Below, piece after piece: positions 60,330-64,000 of a DNA stretch of 64,000 nt. Under the pieces are notes generated by a model. The model was not told the origin of the DNA. It did not search any database and saw only the letters and a program-made list of their open reading frames with translations. Position 1 is the first letter of the stretch. Every line of letters starts with the position of its first letter. This DNA comes from Sphingobacteriales bacterium. GTDB lineage: Bacteria; Bacteroidota; Bacteroidia; Chitinophagales; JADIYW01. The position numbers were made by a program, and so were the translations under genes. The DNA is taken from assembly GCA_016719635.1 (NCBI GenBank), contig JADJYT010000001.1, forward strand, positions 496,001-560,000. The letters run 5' to 3'.

Positions 60330-60650
60330 TTAGTATAAAAACTTTATAAAAAGCATTCCGCCAATATAAATGAGTGAGGCAAAAAAAACACCTTTACACA
60401 AATTGAATTTCTTCAATAAGTTGAATAAAAAGAAGAACGGTAAATTGATGAATACACTCACTTTTATAAAAGATGGTAACACTGCTAAATCTCTGGCTCC
60501 ATTTACATATTCATCCCATGTGTAGCCGTCAAATTTCACCAGATAATAGAGTACGAACATGAACATCGGCAATATCAATCCGATAACGAATCCGATGATG
60601 GTCTGGTCCATTTTATCCAACAATCGTTTTGGTGCAGATTCAGTATTCAT
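60330..60650 (-). CDS. Small three-helix membrane protein
   Basis: 106 aa. Hydrophobic segments at about 14-35 (TIIGFVIGLILPMFMFVLYY), ~62-78 and 85-104. Not assigned to a named family. It lies between surE and lpxB on the same strand, an arrangement I recall from other Bacteroidota, so a role in envelope or lipid A supply is possible but unproven. Confidence 0.65.
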   Translation of the reverse strand: MNTESAPKRLLDKMDQTIIGFVIGLILPMFMFVLYYLVKFDGYTWDEYVNGARDLAVLPSFIKVSVFINLPFFFLFNLLKKFNLCKGVFFASLIYIGGMLFIKFLY

Positions 60651-60703
60651 AAGAGGTTTGTTTTAACAATACGATATAAACGGTAAATGATGTGTTCTAT
60701 TAT

Positions 60704-61477
60704 TTATTCATGCAGGTTCCAGTTCTGGTTGATGTACGAGATGGCATGGTGGTGTGTTAAATCAAACTGAACGGGCACGATGGATACATATCCGTTATCC
60801 AACGCCCACACATCCGTATCTTCTCCCTGGTCGAAATTGACGAAATTGCCGGTCAGCCAGTAATAATTCTTTCCGTTCGGATCTCTGCGTTCGTCAAACT
60901 CTTCGACCCATTTGGCCGTCGCCTGCCGGCATATCTTCATGCCTTTTATTTCATTTACCGGCAGTTTGGGAATATTGACATTTAATAAAGAATCTTTTGG
61001 CAAACCCGAATTCAACAGATTGCGGATGATTTTCTCGGCATACACCTTTGCACCAGAAAAATCGGCATCAAAAGAAAAATCCAGCAATGAAAAGCCCACA
61101 GCCGGAATACCGTCAATGGCAGCTTCCATGGCGGCCGACATGGTTCCTGAATAAATCACATTGATGGAAGCATTAGAACCGTGATTAACCCCCGAAACAC
61201 AGATATCCGGTTTGCGGTGCAATATTTTATCGATAGCAATTTTTACACAATCCACCGGAGTACCGGAACACTGATAAGCGGGTATATCTCCAAAAACATT
61301 CACTTTCTGCAGCCGCAGAGGGTCATGAATGGTAATGGCATGCCCCATGCCGGACTGCGGACTATCGGGTGCGACCACCGTCACATCACCGAATTTAACC
61401 ATCACTTCCACCAACGCCCTGATACCGGGAGAAATGATCCCGTCATCATTCGTTACTAATATAACCGGTCTGCTCAT
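60704..61477 (-). CDS. surE: 5'/3'-nucleotidase SurE
   Basis: 257 aa from the ATG at 61477 (MSRPVILVTNDDG); an upstream in-frame ATG is less likely. Metal-dependent survival protein/nucleotidase. Family motifs are TNDDGIISPGI (metal-binding Asp pair), PDSPQSGMGHAIT, SGTPVDCVKIA and SGVNHGSN. The C-terminal dimer segment ends DLTHHHAISYINQNW. Probably dephosphorylates nucleoside monophosphates in the cytosol. Head of a surE-60330-lpxB group. Confidence 0.94.
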   Translation of the reverse strand: MSRPVILVTNDDGIISPGIRALVEVMVKFGDVTVVAPDSPQSGMGHAITIHDPLRLQKVNVFGDIPAYQCSGTPVDCVKIAIDKILHRKPDICVSGVNHGSNASINVIYSGTMSAAMEAAIDGIPAVGFSLLDFSFDADFSGAKVYAEKIIRNLLNSGLPKDSLLNVNIPKLPVNEIKGMKICRQATAKWVEEFDERRDPNGKNYYWLTGNFVNFDQGEDTDVWALDNGYVSIVPVQFDLTHHHAISYINQNWNLHE

Positions 61478-61569
61478 TCTGCAAAAGTACAAAATTAAGC
61501 TCAAGAGATAAGTAACTGACTGCCTGTAATTTTATTTTTATTTTATCCTATAATTTACTCTATTTTTTG

Positions 61570-61577
61570 TAGGTTTG
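61570..61577 (+). promoter_or_regulatory. -7 box of the DUF4230 gene
   Basis: TAGGTTTG fits TAnnTTTG and ends five bases before the ATG at 61583, so the transcript would be leaderless or nearly so. Confidence 0.4.
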
Positions 61578-61582
61578 GGTGT

Positions 61583-62200
61583 ATGAGTTCAGGCTATAAG
61601 AACGTCACTATAACAGTCTTAGTGGTGTTGGTTGGAATACTCGGATTTAAAGTATTCATCAGTGATTTATTAAAAAAGAAGGATAATTCTGCTGTTGACA
61701 GCACCATTGTTGTCGAGAGAATACGGAAAGTGATGAAGCTGATAACCGTGGAGGGGCATTATTCTGAAATAATGAATTATAGGGATTTCAGCTATATTGA
61801 TTTTCCGGGATTCCGGAAAGATGCAATGCTGAAAGTCGATGCCAAAGTTTCAGTAGGTTATAATCTGGAAAATATGGACATTTCAACCGATGAAAAGGCT
61901 AAAACGATTACAATCAGACATATGCCCAAACCGGAAATCCTTTCTGTAGACACAGACATAAAATTCGAGAATCTAAGCACCGGTATTTTTACAGGTTTCA
62001 GTGAAGCAGAACTGAGTAAGCTCAATAAGATGGCAAAAGACAATATCCGCAAGAAGGCACTCAGTATGGAATTGATACGGCAGGCGGAAGAACAAAAGAA
62101 TGACCTGTTTGATCTATTATTTTATATGGCAAAAGGCAATGGATACAGCATTGTAGTGGAAGGCAGTTCTCTTACTCCAAAAAATTACATTAACCAATAG
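61583..62200 (+). CDS. DUF4230 membrane-anchored protein
   Basis: 205 aa. One N-terminal helix (VTITVLVVLVGILGFKVFI) anchors a periplasmic domain of the DUF4230 type (ITVEGHYSEIMNYRD; DAKVSVGYNLENMDI; TITIRHMPKPEILSVD). The function is unknown. The stop is two bases from the next start. Confidence 0.82.
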   Translation: MSSGYKNVTITVLVVLVGILGFKVFISDLLKKKDNSAVDSTIVVERIRKVMKLITVEGHYSEIMNYRDFSYIDFPGFRKDAMLKVDAKVSVGYNLENMDISTDEKAKTITIRHMPKPEILSVDTDIKFENLSTGIFTGFSEAELSKLNKMAKDNIRKKALSMELIRQAEEQKNDLFDLLFYMAKGNGYSIVVEGSSLTPKNYINQ

Positions 62201-62202
62201 CC

Positions 62203-62694
62203 ATGGAGAGCAGTATTATCATAACAATCGGCATTATCCTTCTGGTAGTAGGACTGGTCAGTTGCGTTATGCCGCCGCTGCCCGGCCCACCTATTGCCTA
62301 TATGGCGTTACTACTCGGCTATTTTGGCTTAAACAAAAAAGAGGAATTACCGCTCTGGTTGCTGATTACCTATTTAGGTTTCATCCTGATTGAAATCCTT
62401 ATCGACTATCTGATACCTGTTTGGGGTACCAAGAGATTCGGGGGAACAAAAGCCGGTGTACGGGGTTGTTTTATAGGAATAGTGGCAGGTATCATCTTTT
62501 CTCCTTTTGGCGGTGTTTCTATTATTATCTGCCCGTTTTTAGGTGCAATGCTGGGAGAACTTTTTACGGGTCAGGAATTTTCAGTTGCTGTTAGATCGGG
62601 AATGGGTTCTTTTGTCGGATTTCTGCTGACCAGCGGTATAAAAATCATCCTCGTCCTGATGATATGTTATCACTTTTTCACAGCTGTTTTTTGA
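62203..62694 (+). CDS. DUF456-family membrane protein
   Basis: 163 aa, four to five membrane helices. VMPPLPGPPIAYMALLLGY and the two Gly-rich repeats TKRFGGTKAGVRGC and FGGVSIIICPFLGAMLGEL are DUF456 signatures. Transport role not established. Likely in one transcript with the DUF4230 gene. Confidence 0.88.
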   Translation: MESSIIITIGIILLVVGLVSCVMPPLPGPPIAYMALLLGYFGLNKKEELPLWLLITYLGFILIEILIDYLIPVWGTKRFGGTKAGVRGCFIGIVAGIIFSPFGGVSIIICPFLGAMLGELFTGQEFSVAVRSGMGSFVGFLLTSGIKIILVLMICYHFFTAVF

Positions 62695-62726
62695 GCAAAC
62701 TGAAGAGCAGCACAATCAGTTAATTC

Positions 62727-63275
62727 ATGTTTAGGGATTTGTATTTAATTCGATTATTCCGGCAGAACAAATTTCTGTTTACCGGTGTCATGCTGTTTAT
62801 TCTTATTCAGCAGTATCTTTACATGAAAGACAACAGTTCATTTCCGTGGTTTGTATGGAGCATGTATTCCCATAAGGAACAGCTCCCTGCTGCGGTCAGC
62901 CAGAACGAATTTTACATCAACGGTAAGCGGCTGGATATAACCCGAATCCCTATCTGGCAGGAGGCAACCATCACACATACCTTTCAAAAATATAATGAAT
63001 TGCAACAAACCGGGTTTAAGGATCCGTTGGATGCTGTGGTAAAAAAAAGAACCGGCTCTTTTCCTCCTTTCGTCTATTCATATGCTGCAGAAAAAATAAT
63101 CAATGGCAGCGATGAAGTTAAGCGATATCCAGTTTGGTTAAAAAACTATATTTCACACCAAATCACACGTAACCCGATTCAACAGCTGAAAGTTAAGGAA
63201 ATGCATTATCAATATTCAAACGGAAAATTTATACAGACAGATACGGGAAAAACGCTTTTAATTCTAAAGAACTGA
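62727..63275 (+). CDS. Membrane-anchored protein, partner of the following HTTM-like gene
   Basis: 182 aa. An N-terminal helix (KFLFTGVMLFILIQQYLYM) is followed by a soluble domain with FPWFVWSMYSHKEQ. Not recognised as a named family. Its stop overlaps the next ATG (TGATG), so the two are translationally coupled. This resembles the minus-strand pair at 43256-45704, where an HTTM-like membrane protein is linked to an exported partner. Confidence 0.65.
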   Translation: MFRDLYLIRLFRQNKFLFTGVMLFILIQQYLYMKDNSSFPWFVWSMYSHKEQLPAAVSQNEFYINGKRLDITRIPIWQEATITHTFQKYNELQQTGFKDPLDAVVKKRTGSFPPFVYSYAAEKIINGSDEVKRYPVWLKNYISHQITRNPIQQLKVKEMHYQYSNGKFIQTDTGKTLLILKN

Positions 63276-64000
63276 TGCATACCGCCATTCATACAAAAGT
63301 TGAAAAATACGCCAAAAGGGTGTTCATCTGGTTTTTCTTACTCCTGTTGTTCAGGATTTACAGCCATGCCTTGCTGATATACACGTTTGACCAGCCTGTT
63401 AAAGGTCCCGGTACTGATTACACGTTCTGGCTGAGCCACTTACTTTGCTTTCCTGAATTTATCATACACAACCGGTGGGCCTGTTGTATCATTGATGCCG
63501 GAGTGATAATGTTAAGTTTAGCCGCAGTTCTGTCAGATAAAAACAGAAACGGTATTACCATCTTATTAATCCTGTTCTTCTTCGTTCAGCGCATCACCCT
63601 GGAATCCTACTCGGTATCACACACCAAAAGTATCAGTTGTCTATTTGCAGCATTACTGCCATTCTGTTTCAAAAAAAGTGAAACCACAGAATTGCTGATT
63701 GAATTCGGCCGGTTTTTCCTCATCTATATCCTTGTAATTTCTGCCTATCATAAATTCCAACACGGAGCACTTTTGGGTACGGATACGTTTTCTGCCATTT
63801 TGGTCAACCAACACACGGACCTTGCCGTTTTACATCCCGGCCACATCAGCTATAAGGTCGCAAAGCTGCTTATACAATATCCTTTTGCGGCAAATCTTGC
63901 CTTTAAGCTTTTATTTATAACACAGTCATTTTTTATCATAGGTATCTTTACCAAGCGGGCAGACAGGATCTTATTTGTACTGTTGATGGGGTTTGCAATC
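63275..64000 (+). CDS. Multi-pass membrane protein, HTTM-like, cut by the window edge
   Basis: Open for 242 codons and running off the right edge without a stop. It reads MHTAIHTKVEKYAKRVFIWFF with hydrophobic segments at about 15-35, 70-90, 97-112, 125-140 and 157-170. Polar loops contain LSHLLCFPEF and HPGHISYKVAKLL. Probably HTTM/DoxX-like, but the family cannot be fixed from the part seen. Confidence 0.7.
   Translation, partial: MHTAIHTKVEKYAKRVFIWFFLLLLFRIYSHALLIYTFDQPVKGPGTDYTFWLSHLLCFPEFIIHNRWACCIIDAGVIMLSLAAVLSDKNRNGITILLILFFFVQRITLESYSVSHTKSISCLFAALLPFCFKKSETTELLIEFGRFFLIYILVISAYHKFQHGALLGTDTFSAILVNQHTDLAVLHPGHISYKVAKLLIQYPFAANLAFKLLFITQSFFIIGIFTKRADRILFVLLMGFAI

Overview
This is a Bacteroidota chromosome segment of about 42% G+C by eye. 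The evidence is three proteins with type IX secretion (T9SS) C-terminal sorting domains, several -7 boxes of the form TAnnTTTG, and lineage-typical families (PSP1/RicT, DUF4377-META, TPR-tailed GT-C membrane proteins, LptB next to RecJ). The order cannot be fixed from the sequence. I saw no rRNA or tRNA gene, CRISPR array, transposase or prophage module.

0-10.6 kb: stress and envelope genes. These are a glutathione peroxidase-type lipoprotein, an OmpR-type regulator with Glu at the phospho-acceptor position, a frameshifted DUF1761-like membrane gene, an SDR, katG (with a perfect OxyR-type dyad upstream), a PhnA-family protein, small DUF4242 and VF530 proteins, an alpha/beta hydrolase lipoprotein, and a pbpC gene split by a one-base frameshift.

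10.6-17.6 kb: a compact, poorly characterised cluster. Two adjacent zinc-ribbon membrane proteins (the second with a long charged coiled coil) are followed by two paralogous exported proteins of DUF4377 + META + coiled coil + a C-terminal 'GEYxFLP' module. That module is tandemly duplicated in the second paralog, and a decayed fragment of a third copy lies between them. Palindromes and terminators close the cluster.

17.7-36.2 kb: giant secreted proteins. Two (2188 and at least 1662 aa) combine Ig/SprB-like segments, a right-handed beta-helix and a long Gly-rich region with a shared C-terminal block and a T9SS signal. A third (about 1120 aa) has YCF48/BNR repeats and three tandem ~100-aa modules. 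A redox cluster sits among them: a c-haem/copper-monooxygenase-like protein, a di-haem cytochrome c peroxidase and a redoxin. The 1662-aa gene has no signal peptide in frame.

36.5-48.6 kb: membrane and glycan genes. Three TMTC-like GT-C/TPR membrane proteins, an LRR protein with a disrupted 5' end, an HTTM-like protein and its partner, a DUF4184 protein and two glycosyltransferases. A link between the GT-C proteins and glycosylation of the neighbouring giant secreted proteins is an inference from position.

48.7-64 kb: mainly housekeeping. A phasin-like protein, recJ-lptB, a RES-Xre toxin-antitoxin pair, a CDF exporter, a polyprenyl synthetase, a hydrolase, a lipoprotein, ricT, holB, queD, lpxB, surE, DUF4230 and DUF456 proteins, and a second membrane-protein pair that runs off the right edge.

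Several genes carry apparent single-base disruptions or lack a normal start (near 2.05, 9.66, 36.3-36.5 and 41.14 kb). Whether these are assembly errors or real decay cannot be decided from sequence alone.
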